From positions 1-43,562 of the forward strand of contig NZ_JALNZY010000007.1 of the NCBI RefSeq assembly GCF_023229105.1: a DNA stretch of 43,562 nt, read 5' to 3'. Under the pieces are notes generated by a model. The model saw only the letters and a program-made list of their open reading frames with translations, had not been told where the DNA came from and did not search any database. A program made the translations under genes and the position numbers. Below are positions 24,107 through 31,308 of the stretch, one piece after another. The DNA comes from Sulfurimonas sp. GTDB lineage: Bacteria; Campylobacterota; Campylobacteria; Campylobacterales; Sulfurimonadaceae. Numbering within the stretch: position 1 is the first letter of the stretch; each line of letters starts with the position of its first letter.

Positions 24107-25861
24107 ATGAGAAGTCATTATTGTACAGATTTAAGTGAGGCAAACGTTGGACAGGATGTTGTTCTAACGGGTTGGGCAAACAGTTACCGTGATCATGGCG
24201 GGATTATTTTTATTGATTTAAGAGATAAAAGCGGTCTTATTCAGCTTACATGCGACCCTGAAGACAACGCAGCCGCGCATAAAGCAGCAGACGGTGTTCG
24301 TGATGAGTATGTTCTTATAGCTAAAGGAACTGTTCGTCATCGCGGGGAGGGACTTGTCAACCCACGTCTTAAAACAGGTACTATCGAAGTTATAGTAAAA
24401 GAGCTTATTATTGAGAACAAATCAGCTCCCGTTCCTTTTGTTATCGGCGATAAAAATGTCGGCGAGGAGACAAGACTTAAATACCGCTACTTAGAGCTTA
24501 GAGATCCTGACATGTATGAAACGTTTCGTCTTCGCTCAAAAACGGCAATCGCTGCTAGAAATATCTTAGATAAAAATGGATTTTTAGAGGTAGAAACTCC
24601 GATTTTAACAAAATCGACTCCAGAGGGTGCAAGGGATTATTTGGTTCCCTCACGTGTTCACAGCGGAGAATTTTACGCACTTCCTCAATCCCCACAGCTT
24701 TTTAAACAGCTTTTAATGGTTGGCGGCTTTGACAGATACTTCCAAATAGCAAAATGTTTTCGCGATGAAGATTTGCGTGCAGACAGACAACCGGAATTTA
24801 CTCAAATAGATGTCGAGATGAGCTTCTGTAATCAAGAGGACGTTATAAAAGTAGCTGAAGATTTGCTTGAGGCTATGTTTAGTGCTTGTGGCATCAATGT
24901 CAAACCTCCATTTAACCGTATAGCTTACAAAGACGCTATAGAGTGGTACGGTTCTGACAAACCAGACTTAAGGTATAACCTTAAGATGGTTGACGTTATT
25001 GATATTTTTGAGAGATGCGACAATGAAATTTTTACAAATATCGCAAAAAAACCACATACAAACCGAATCAAGGCTCTAAAAGTTCCGGGAGCAGATTTGG
25101 TTTTCTCAAAAAGAGAGATGAAAACATTTGAAGATTATGTACGAAAGTTTGGTGCACAAGGTCTTGGGTATTTTCAGATGAAAGAAGATGGGCTTAAAGG
25201 TCCTCTTATAAAGTTTTTTAGCGAAGATGATATTGCACTTTTAGTTGAGAGACTCGGCATGGAAGTTGGCGATGTCGTATTTTTTGGCGCAGGCGATAAA
25301 AAAACCGTCTGGGACTACATGGGACGTCTTAGAATTTTTATAGCTGAGCATGAGAAGATGAATCTTGTGAATAAAGATGCCTTTGAATTTGTATGGGTTG
25401 TTGATTTTCCTATGTTTGAAGTTGAAGATGGACGCGTAAAAGCACTTCACCACCCTTTTACTATGCCTAAAGATACTGATAAAGAAGATATTGAAGAGAT
25501 AGAGTCTATCGCATATGATATCGTTTTAAACGGCACGGAACTCGGTGGCGGAAGTATTCGTATCCATAAGCCTGAGGTTCAAGAAGAAGTTTTCAAACTT
25601 CTAGGGATTGACGAAGAAGAAGCTGGGGAGAAATTCGGTTTCTTGCTTGATGCTCTTAAATTTGGTGCACCTCCACATGGTGGCTTTGCAATAGGATTTG
25701 ACAGACTCATGATGCTTATCACTAAAAAAGAGAGCATTCGTGATGTTATAGCCTTCCCTAAAACACAAAAGGCTTCTTGTATCCTTACTAAAGCACCAAG
25801 TGCTGTTGATGCAACGCAACTTAAAGAGCTGCATATAAGATTGCGTGAACAAGTAAAATAG
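24107..25861 (+). CDS. aspS: Aspartyl-tRNA synthetase
   Basis: Class II synthetase of the bacterial AspRS type, 584 aa. The N-terminal OB-fold anticodon domain begins with GWANSYRDHGGIIFIDLRD. The catalytic core has motif 2 (FRDEDLRADRQPEFTQID), the bacterial insertion (GAD domain) in the middle, and motif 3 (GFAIGFDRLMML) near the C terminus. Many Campylobacterota lack AsnRS and use a non-discriminating AspRS with GatCAB to make Asn-tRNA; that property is likely here but cannot be proved by eye. The adk gene follows after eight bases. Confidence 0.97.
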   Translation: MRSHYCTDLSEANVGQDVVLTGWANSYRDHGGIIFIDLRDKSGLIQLTCDPEDNAAAHKAADGVRDEYVLIAKGTVRHRGEGLVNPRLKTGTIEVIVKELIIENKSAPVPFVIGDKNVGEETRLKYRYLELRDPDMYETFRLRSKTAIAARNILDKNGFLEVETPILTKSTPEGARDYLVPSRVHSGEFYALPQSPQLFKQLLMVGGFDRYFQIAKCFRDEDLRADRQPEFTQIDVEMSFCNQEDVIKVAEDLLEAMFSACGINVKPPFNRIAYKDAIEWYGSDKPDLRYNLKMVDVIDIFERCDNEIFTNIAKKPHTNRIKALKVPGADLVFSKREMKTFEDYVRKFGAQGLGYFQMKEDGLKGPLIKFFSEDDIALLVERLGMEVGDVVFFGAGDKKTVWDYMGRLRIFIAEHEKMNLVNKDAFEFVWVVDFPMFEVEDGRVKALHHPFTMPKDTDKEDIEEIESIAYDIVLNGTELGGGSIRIHKPEVQEEVFKLLGIDEEEAGEKFGFLLDALKFGAPPHGGFAIGFDRLMMLITKKESIRDVIAFPKTQKASCILTKAPSAVDATQLKELHIRLREQVK

Positions 25862-25869
25862 TTTTGGGT

Positions 25870-26439
25870 ATGAAAAAACTATTTTTGATTATCGGAGCAC
25901 CAGGCTCCGGTAAAACTACAGATGCCCAGCTAATCGCTGAACAAAATGAGAAGATAACACACTACTCTGCCGGTGAGATGTTAAGAGCAGAAGTTGCAAG
26001 CGGCAGCAACCTCGGTTCTGAAATAAATAACTATATCTCTAAAGGTCTAATAGTTCCCATTAAAATAGCAATAGAGACTATTGTTAACGCCATAAAAAAT
26101 GCTCCTACCGACATAATCATCATAGACGGCTATCCAAGAAGCATCGAGCAGTTAAATGCTCTAGATGAGTATCTAAGCCAAGATTCGTCACTTGAGCTTA
26201 TCAGCGTTATAGAAGTTCGTGTTAGCGAAGATACCGCAAGAGAAAGAGTCCTCGGTCGTGCCCGCGGTGCCGATGACAACACAGAAATCTTTGACAACCG
26301 AATGAAGGTTTACGCAGAGCCTTTGGCTGACATGCAGACTTTTTACAAAGCTAAAAATCTTTTACATGTAATAAGCGGCGAGGGAAGTATCGAGACAATA
26401 GTTTCTGAGATGGAGAGTTTTATTAAGTCTAAAATATAA
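25870..26439 (+). CDS. adk: Adenylate kinase, Campylobacter type (short LID)
   Basis: Interconverts ATP + AMP and 2 ADP. The 189-aa protein from ATG 25870 has the P-loop GAPGSGKTTDAQ, HYSAGEMLRAEVASGS for AMP binding, IIIDGYPRS, and a short LID segment VLGRARGADDNTEIFDNRMKVY with no zinc or long LID insertion. This is the form that follows aspS in C. jejuni, so it is probably the ancestral copy. Its start lacks a good RBS and probably relies on coupling to aspS. A second, unlike adenylate kinase faces it across only 45 bases. Confidence 0.92.
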   Translation: MKKLFLIIGAPGSGKTTDAQLIAEQNEKITHYSAGEMLRAEVASGSNLGSEINNYISKGLIVPIKIAIETIVNAIKNAPTDIIIIDGYPRSIEQLNALDEYLSQDSSLELISVIEVRVSEDTARERVLGRARGADDNTEIFDNRMKVYAEPLADMQTFYKAKNLLHVISGEGSIETIVSEMESFIKSKI

Positions 26440-26484
26440 AAGCATCCGGATAAATTCCAGATACTTAGATATGCAAATTAGTTC

Positions 26485-27132
26485 TTAACCTAACTTAGAG
26501 ACAATAGCCGCTTCAACGTCAGCTATATCTACCGTTCCGTCAACAGTTATGTAAGTTAAACCCTTAAGTTTAGAAGCTTGCTCTTTGTAGTAACCTATAA
26601 GCGGACTTGTAAGGTCATGGTAAACTTTTAGGCGGTCTAGCACAACTGACTCTTTATCATCATCACGCTGAACTAAATCCTCTCCCGTTATATCATCTTT
26701 TCCTTCGACTTTTGGCGGGTTGTAAACTAAATGGTAAGTTCTCCCACTTGCCAAATGCGCGCGGCGACCGGCCATACGAGTAACTATTTCTGAGTCGGGA
26801 ACATCTATCTCAATGACCGCATCAATATTTATGCCTGCATTTGTAACAGCATCAGCTTGAGCAAGTGTACGAGGAAAACCATCAAGCAGGTAACCGTTCT
26901 TACAATCATCTTCGGCAATTCTATCTTTTACAAGACCGATAATAATCTCATCAGTTACAAGCTGACCCGCATCCATAGCAGCTTTTGCCATTTTACCCAT
27001 CTCTGTGCCTGCTTTAATAGCAGCGCGAAGCATATCTCCTGTAGAGATTTGAGGGATGTTATATTTTTTTGTTAAAAACCCTGCTTGAGTTCCTTTTCCG
27101 GCTCCCGGAGCTCCTAATAATATTATTCTCAT
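26485..27132 (-). CDS. adk: Adenylate kinase, long-LID type (second copy)
   Basis: A 215-aa enzyme strikingly like the gammaproteobacterial form. The N terminus MRIILLGAPGAGKGTQA, then ISTGDMLRAAIKAG, LLDGFPRTLAQADA, and a long LID with YHLVYNPPKVEGKDDITGE, correspond closely to E. coli Adk as I remember it. The LID cysteines of zinc-type enzymes are absent. It has its own TATAAT box (27160-27165) and an AGGA RBS. Both this and the convergent short-LID Adk look catalytically complete. Horizontal acquisition of this copy is an inference. Confidence 0.93.
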   Translation of the reverse strand: MRIILLGAPGAGKGTQAGFLTKKYNIPQISTGDMLRAAIKAGTEMGKMAKAAMDAGQLVTDEIIIGLVKDRIAEDDCKNGYLLDGFPRTLAQADAVTNAGINIDAVIEIDVPDSEIVTRMAGRRAHLASGRTYHLVYNPPKVEGKDDITGEDLVQRDDDKESVVLDRLKVYHDLTSPLIGYYKEQASKLKGLTYITVDGTVDIADVEAAIVSKLG

Positions 27133-27159
27133 ATTTATCCTATCTGTTTTGTTGATGCT

Positions 27160-27165
27160 ATTATA
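27160..27165 (-). promoter_or_regulatory. -10 box for the second adk
   Basis: TATAAT on the minus strand, 27 bases before the ATG at 27132, with an AGGA RBS in the leader. Confidence 0.55.
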
Positions 27166-27206
27166 TAGAAACGAATTTAAAATTGGCTATAAGCCAATTA
27201 TACAGA

Positions 27207-27497
27207 CTACCCCTCCTCTGTAAATCCAAAATCTTCATCATGAGATTCATTTTGAGCCTCTAAAATATCATCAATAAGCTCTTTACACTCATCTTCTTCG
27301 ATATCTCCGCTTTTTATATCATCTAATACATCCTGCAAATCAGCCTTGAACTCTCTTAGCTCCTCTATCTCCTCTTTTGCATCCTCGTCAGCCTCTTTAC
27401 TCTCGGCAATTTCTTCAAAAATCTCATCTAGTCTCTCATCAATATCTGGAATAACATTTTTTGTTATTAACTCTTCTAGTTGCTGTGCGTATGACAT
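27207..27497 (-). CDS. Very acidic small helical protein of unknown function
   Basis: A 96-aa protein in which more than a third of the residues are Asp or Glu, with no cysteine-rich or membrane segment. The heptad-like pattern (LDEIFEEIAESKEADEDAKEEIEELREF) suggests one or two long amphipathic or coiled-coil helices, followed by an acidic tail ending DFGFTEEG. An AAGGA RBS lies about 10 bases before the ATG. It is divergent from the CinA-like gene, and the two -10 boxes overlap. Possible roles are a nucleic-acid mimic, a chaperone-like protein or a protein-binding factor; none is shown by the sequence. Confidence 0.75.
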   Translation of the reverse strand: MSYAQQLEELITKNVIPDIDERLDEIFEEIAESKEADEDAKEEIEELREFKADLQDVLDDIKSGDIEEDECKELIDDILEAQNESHDEDFGFTEEG

Positions 27498-27519
27498 CTA
27501 TTTATCCTTAACTGTTTTT

Positions 27520-27527
27520 AGTATAAT
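27520..27527. promoter_or_regulatory. Overlapping divergent -10 boxes
   Basis: On the plus strand TATAAT (27522-27527) faces the CinA-like gene. On the minus strand TATACT (27520-27525) faces the acidic-protein gene. The two share four bases, so polymerase could occupy only one at a time. Confidence 0.5.
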
Positions 27528-27557
27528 ACATAAAAAAAAGTAAAGCGGAAGATAAAA

Positions 27558-28292
27558 ATGAATTTTTATGCTTGTATAATCGGTAGTGAGATACTAAACG
27601 GACGCAGAGAAGATAAACATTTTGCATTTTTAAAAAATGAACTTCAAAAATATGGACACGAACTCTTCGCCTCTTTTATTATAAAAGATGATGAGAAACT
27701 TATAAAAAATATATATAAACTAGTAAAAGATGACTCACGGAGTGTTATGTTCTCTTTTGGCGGTATCGGCGCTACCCCTGATGACTTAACAAGAGAGATT
27801 GCGGCAGAAGTTTTTACCTCAAAACCATTGCAACGACATGAAAAATTTAAGCAAGATATTATAGAGAGATTCGGCGAGGAGGCGTACCCACATAGAATAT
27901 ATATGGCAGATCTGCCGCAAAATTCGCAGCTATTGTTTAATCCCATAAACAACATGTCTGGCTTCTCTTTAGAGGAGAGATATTTCTTTACTCCCGGATT
28001 TCCACAAATGGCGCATCCGATGATTGCCTCTGTTATAGAGCGTCTATTTAGCACATCACAACAAAAATATCGAGTTACTCTCCTCGCTAAAACAAGTGAA
28101 AATACACTTATTAACATTATGAAAAAGATTCCGTCTGAGATTGAGCTCTCCTCCTTGCCTATACTCAATGCAAAAGAAGATGCATCTGTTGAAATATCAC
28201 TTTGTGCAGCAGATAAAAAAAGTGTAGATAAGTATTTCAAACTTTTTACTGATTTTTTAAAGAACTCAAAAATATCTTATAATTTAATATAA
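27558..28292 (+). CDS. CinA-like / molybdopterin-binding domain protein
   Basis: A 244-aa protein with the MoaB/MoeA/CinA N-terminal fold: GSEILNGRREDKHFAFLKNEL at the start, MFSFGGIGATPDDLTREI as the conserved phosphate-binding segment (usually TGGLGPTxDDxT in CinA), and FTPGFPQMAHPM. The C-terminal nicotinamide-nucleotide amidase (PncC) domain of full CinA is absent. COG1058-type proteins can act as ADP-ribose or NAD-repair pyrophosphatases, which is the most likely role; molybdopterin binding is less likely without Mo genes nearby. The RBS GGAAG precedes the ATG. Confidence 0.85.
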   Translation: MNFYACIIGSEILNGRREDKHFAFLKNELQKYGHELFASFIIKDDEKLIKNIYKLVKDDSRSVMFSFGGIGATPDDLTREIAAEVFTSKPLQRHEKFKQDIIERFGEEAYPHRIYMADLPQNSQLLFNPINNMSGFSLEERYFFTPGFPQMAHPMIASVIERLFSTSQQKYRVTLLAKTSENTLINIMKKIPSEIELSSLPILNAKEDASVEISLCAADKKSVDKYFKLFTDFLKNSKISYNLI

Positions 28293-28293
28293 T
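28288..28293 (+). promoter_or_regulatory. -10 box ahead of the 41-aa membrane protein and the DUF6166 gene
   Basis: TATAAT formed across the stop codon of the CinA-like gene, about 50 bases before the ATG at 28343. It would give the next two genes their own transcript. Confidence 0.45.
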
Positions 28294-28342
28294 TTCCTTA
28301 TGGTCGATTTCCTTATATAAGTAAAAATCAAGGAATTACACC

Positions 28343-28468
28343 ATGATAATTTGGTTATTGGTACTTTTATTGCTTTGTTTATCTTTATATGTTGCTTATC
28401 GTTTCTTGCTTCTACATAAAAAAGATAGAAGTCACAAAATAGAGCATCATTACACTTTTAAAATATAA
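28343..28468 (+). CDS. Small single-pass membrane protein (41 aa)
   Basis: A short reading frame beginning MIIWLLVLLLLCLSLYVAYR, that is, one long hydrophobic helix from the first residues, followed by a basic and His-rich tail (HKKDRSHKIEHHYTF). An AAGGA RBS lies eight bases before the ATG, and a TATAAT box sits upstream. The DUF6166-HTH gene begins 10 bases after its stop, so the two are probably cotranscribed. I recognise no family. A membrane anchor or small regulatory protein is possible. Confidence 0.6.
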   Translation: MIIWLLVLLLLCLSLYVAYRFLLLHKKDRSHKIEHHYTFKI

Positions 28469-28478
28469 GGCAATAGTA

Positions 28479-29123
28479 ATGGCTATTATGAGAAACAATC
28501 ATGTTTTTAAAGGGCATAGGACATTGTTAGGTGTAAAGTATGTAACTTATGGCGAAGTAGAACTTCCGCTTAGGTATGATATGTTTAGCTTATCTAAAAA
28601 TGGATTTGATTGGGGAAACAAAGGAAGTGCTGCTCAGCAACTCTCGTTTTCAATACTTTGTCAATTAAGCAATGAGGATTTTGCAAGAGATAATGCATCT
28701 CTATTTACAATAGATGTTGTTTCAAAGTTTAACAACAGAGATTGGATTATATCAGCTTACGAAGTATTAAAATGGGTAGAAGAACATACAGAAGAAGAAA
28801 CCATTGAAGATAAAACTATCCAAAAGCAGGAAGAAAAAAAAGAAGAACCTGTAAATACTTTAATACTAAAAACACAAAAACTTTCAAAAAAACCAAAACA
28901 AAAAGATAACGTAGTTAAAGAGATATGCAAGGAGTTGCAAATAACTCAAAAAGATCTTGCTTCCATACTGGAGATTCCAGAGGGGACAGTAAGCAGCTGG
29001 GCTGTTAAAAATGAGATTCCACGGCTTGGCAAAAAGGCTATAGAATTTTATATGCAGAGTCAAAAAAGTCAACAAATAATTAAAAGCTATAAAAGCTTTG
29101 TTAAACTGCTTGATGTATCTTAA
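28479..29123 (+). CDS. DUF6166 domain fused to a helix-turn-helix DNA-binding domain
   Basis: A 214-aa cytoplasmic protein. Residues about 8-100 match what I recognise as DUF6166: FKGHRTLLGVKYVTYGEVELPL, then SKNGFDWGNKGSAAQQLS. A charged linker rich in Glu and Lys (101-143) follows. Residues about 145-195 form an HTH of CI-repressor/XRE character: ICKELQITQKDLASILEIP, then EGTVSSWAVKNEIPRLGKKA as turn and recognition helix. It is probably a transcription factor or DNA-targeted adaptor. The start has AAGG upstream, and the gene follows the 41-aa membrane protein closely. Confidence 0.72.
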   Translation: MAIMRNNHVFKGHRTLLGVKYVTYGEVELPLRYDMFSLSKNGFDWGNKGSAAQQLSFSILCQLSNEDFARDNASLFTIDVVSKFNNRDWIISAYEVLKWVEEHTEEETIEDKTIQKQEEKKEEPVNTLILKTQKLSKKPKQKDNVVKEICKELQITQKDLASILEIPEGTVSSWAVKNEIPRLGKKAIEFYMQSQKSQQIIKSYKSFVKLLDVS

Positions 29124-29139
29124 GGGTAACTTCTAGCAG

Positions 29140-29643
29140 CTACCTTGCGTAGCCTCTGTTTTTTGGAACATTATCATCATAATCTAAAAGAAGCAAGATA
29201 CTCTTCTTGTTTGTTTTTCTTGCAAAATCTATAACACTTATTCCCTTTGCATCAACGGCATCTCTGTCTGCACCATGCTCTAAGAGTAGTTTTACAACTT
29301 CTGTGCGTCCATAGCAAGCTGCCGCCATTAGTGGAGTAAACTTACTTCTTCTTGTGGTGCTGTTTACATCAACACCTTTTGAGATTAGATACTTTACCAT
29401 TTCAATATTGTTATAGGTAATTGCCATATCAAAAATGCTAACGCCCTCTTCATCAAAATCAAAAATATCAGCGCCGTTTTCAACTAGATGCATTACAAGA
29501 TCAAAATCACAGCCATATCTCAAAGAAGATGCTAAAACAGACTCTCCGCTTTCATTTGCCTCATTTAGGTCAGCGCCATCAGATATATGTTTTTTAACAG
29601 CCAAAAAATCATTCTTTTTTAAAAGTTCAATCCATTTATTCAT
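29140..29643 (-). CDS. Ankyrin-repeat protein
   Basis: A 167-aa protein from ATG 29643 made almost entirely of ankyrin repeats: about residues 1-33 (KKHISDGADLNEAN), 35-68 (VMHLVENGADIFDFD), 69-102 (MVKYLISKGVDVNSTT), 105-138 (VVKLLLEHGADRDAVD) and a last partial repeat (ISVIDFARKTNKKSI). A longer in-frame version (to 29721) would overlap the dapD start and run through the promoter, so it is rejected. It has no signal peptide and is probably a cytoplasmic protein-binding module. TATACT ends six bases before ATG, suggesting a leaderless mRNA. Confidence 0.83.
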   Translation of the reverse strand: MNKWIELLKKNDFLAVKKHISDGADLNEANESGESVLASSLRYGCDFDLVMHLVENGADIFDFDEEGVSIFDMAITYNNIEMVKYLISKGVDVNSTTRRSKFTPLMAAACYGRTEVVKLLLEHGADRDAVDAKGISVIDFARKTNKKSILLLLDYDDNVPKNRGYAR

Positions 29644-29649
29644 AGCAGA

Positions 29650-29655
29650 AGTATA
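29650..29655 (-). promoter_or_regulatory. -10 box for the ankyrin gene, possibly leaderless
   Basis: TATACT on the minus strand with exactly six bases (TCTGCT) before the ATG at 29643 and no Shine-Dalgarno sequence. Confidence 0.45.
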
Positions 29656-29683
29656 TACTAAATTATTATTAACAATGTTTAAG

Positions 29684-29689
29684 TATAAT
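29684..29689 (+). promoter_or_regulatory. -10 box for dapD
   Basis: TATAAT in GTTTAAGTATAATG, 30 bases before the dapD ATG. The divergent ankyrin promoter is 28 bases away. Confidence 0.55.
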
Positions 29690-29719
29690 GTTTTTAGAAA
29701 ATTATTTAAGTGAGACTTC

Positions 29720-30916
29720 ATGGAAATTATTCAAACAACAGATGCTTTTCGAGCGCTGGTAGCAAACATTAAATCTTCAACCAAAAAATATAGAGATCCT
29801 TTGGCTTTTGGGATATGCAGAGTTGATTCGGGACAGTTAAATCTTAGCAAAACCCTACAAGCAACCTACCCTGTAGTTAATTGGAATGAAAACTTTGCAA
29901 GCGCAGCTATCTTTATTAACGCATTAGCAGAGCAAGGCGTTGAGCTTGACTTTAGCAAGAATGAAGTGGTTTACAATATAAACTCTTCATTTTTAAAGAG
30001 TTGTCTAAATGCTTTTACTCCTTATGCAGATGAAGCTTACGGGGATGCACATAAAAATATTCAGGTAGTCTCTGCTCTTTACAATCAAATCATGAATAGC
30101 GGTTCTTTAGAGGGTGAGTTTAAGGTCACATTTATCTTTGCAGATGAGGCTCTAGAGAGTGTTGAAGCAGCTTATCTAAAACTCTATGCTCTCTCTGAGG
30201 CAAAAGTTGAAATAAGAAGCATAAATTTAAACGGTGCTTTTAACGTCTTACCAAATGTTGCATGGTCAAACGGACAGCCTATAGAGCTCGAATATCTTCG
30301 TGAATTTGAGATAGAATTAAAGCTCTCAAATGACTACCCGCATATTGATTTTGTAGATAAATTTCCAAGATTTTTACAACACATTATTCCTGCTGATAAT
30401 ACTAGAATTCTAGACACATCAAAAGTGAGATTTGGTGCACAACTTGCTGCTGGAACTACAGTCATGCCGGGAGCTTCGTATGTAAATTTCAATGCAGGAA
30501 CCACAGGTCCCGTAATGGTAGAGGGCAGAATTTCAAGTTCCGTTGTAGTTGGAGCCCAAAGCGATATTGGCGGCGGTGCTTCAATACTCGGTGTTCTTAG
30601 CGGAACAGATGGAACTCCTATTACTATTGGTAAAAATACACTTCTTGGAGCAAATTCTACATGCGGGATTCCTCTTGGAGATGGATGTATTATTGACGGT
30701 GGCTTGGCAGTTTTAGCAGGTATAAAAGTTGGCATTAATGATGAAGAGATAAGAGAGATTCAAGAAGTAAATCCAGATGTAAAATTATCATCTATCATGA
30801 AAGCATCAGAACTTGCAGGACTTAATGGATTGCACTTTAGACAAAATTCTTTAACAGGGCAATATGTTGTTCAAAGAAGCAAGAGAGAGATAAGGTTAAA
30901 TACAGATTTGCACTAA
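29720..30916 (+). CDS. dapD: Tetrahydrodipicolinate N-succinyltransferase, long Campylobacterota form
   Basis: Catalyses the succinylation step of lysine and diaminopimelate synthesis, so it feeds peptidoglycan. The 398-aa protein is longer than the E. coli type (about 274 aa). It has a Campylobacterota-type N-terminal region, then a left-handed beta-helix of hexapeptide repeats (about residues 235-345; VRFGAQLAAGTTVMPGASY, then SVVVGAQSDIGGGASILG and TLLGANSTCGIPLGDG). The C terminus carries succinyl-CoA-contacting segments. It has its own promoter (29684) and an RBS-like AAGTGAGA. No other dap genes are adjacent. Confidence 0.94.
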   Translation: MEIIQTTDAFRALVANIKSSTKKYRDPLAFGICRVDSGQLNLSKTLQATYPVVNWNENFASAAIFINALAEQGVELDFSKNEVVYNINSSFLKSCLNAFTPYADEAYGDAHKNIQVVSALYNQIMNSGSLEGEFKVTFIFADEALESVEAAYLKLYALSEAKVEIRSINLNGAFNVLPNVAWSNGQPIELEYLREFEIELKLSNDYPHIDFVDKFPRFLQHIIPADNTRILDTSKVRFGAQLAAGTTVMPGASYVNFNAGTTGPVMVEGRISSSVVVGAQSDIGGGASILGVLSGTDGTPITIGKNTLLGANSTCGIPLGDGCIIDGGLAVLAGIKVGINDEEIREIQEVNPDVKLSSIMKASELAGLNGLHFRQNSLTGQYVVQRSKREIRLNTDLH

Positions 30917-30967
30917 TATTAATTTTTAAAAGGACCTGTTGCTTCAGCTTTTAAAGATTAAAATTAG

Positions 30968-30973
30968 TATAAT
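30968..30973 (+). promoter_or_regulatory. -10 box for the small FlgC-like gene
   Basis: TATAAT in AAATTAGTATAATAAC, 19 bases before the ATG at 30993, with AAGGAG (30981-30986) between them. This points to ordinary sigma-70 and not flagellar sigma-factor control. Confidence 0.55.
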
Positions 30974-30992
30974 AACTATAAAGGAGTTTTTT

Positions 30993-31298
30993 ATGAATAT
31001 ATCTAGCAATGTATCATCTATACAAGCTCATCAAACATTGATGAACACAACTGCAAACAATGTTGCAAATGTAAACAGTGAAGGATATGTGCCGACAGAC
31101 ACTAAAGTTGTGGGTGATGAAAACTCCATAACAACAAATGTGCGAAAAGCGGATGACAACGGCTCAAAAATAAGTCAAACCGATTTATCCAAAGAGATGA
31201 CCGATCAGATTATAACTCAGGGTTCAACTGCGGTAAATGTTGCGGCTATCAGAGCACATGATGAGATGTTAGGCTCGCTTCTAGACACTAAGGCCTAA
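30993..31298 (+). CDS. Miniature flagellar rod-type (FlgB/FlgC-like) protein
   Basis: A 101-aa protein from ATG 30993, chosen for AAGGAG six bases upstream; an in-frame start 18 codons earlier has no RBS. The N terminus (SSIQAHQTLMNTTANNVANVNSEGY) is the rod/hook family signature. The C terminus (DLSKEMTDQIITQGSTAVNVAAI) is the matching coiled-coil partner as in FlgC. Only about 25 residues lie between them, so it is a terminal-helix-only version without the D1 domain. It stands alone after dapD. It may be a minor rod or junction protein or a chaperone-like relative. Confidence 0.75.
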   Translation: MNISSNVSSIQAHQTLMNTTANNVANVNSEGYVPTDTKVVGDENSITTNVRKADDNGSKISQTDLSKEMTDQIITQGSTAVNVAAIRAHDEMLGSLLDTKA

Positions 31299-31308
31299 CT
31301 AGAAGTCT

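Noticed and set aside
26440..26470. ATCCGGA...TTCCAGAT between the two adk genes as a terminator.
   Set aside because: The stem has an internal mismatch and no T-run follows on either strand.
27558..28292. Full-length CinA competence protein.
   Set aside because: Only the N-terminal MoCF-type domain is present; the amidase domain is missing and no frameshifted remnant follows.
29644..29721. A 26-residue N-terminal extension of the ankyrin protein.
   Set aside because: It would run through both divergent promoters and overlap the dapD start, and it has no RBS.
30932..30945. A sigma-54-like GG...TTGCTT ahead of the FlgC-like gene.
   Set aside because: GG and GC are only seven bases apart; sigma-54 needs ten. 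A TATAAT box with a good RBS follows.
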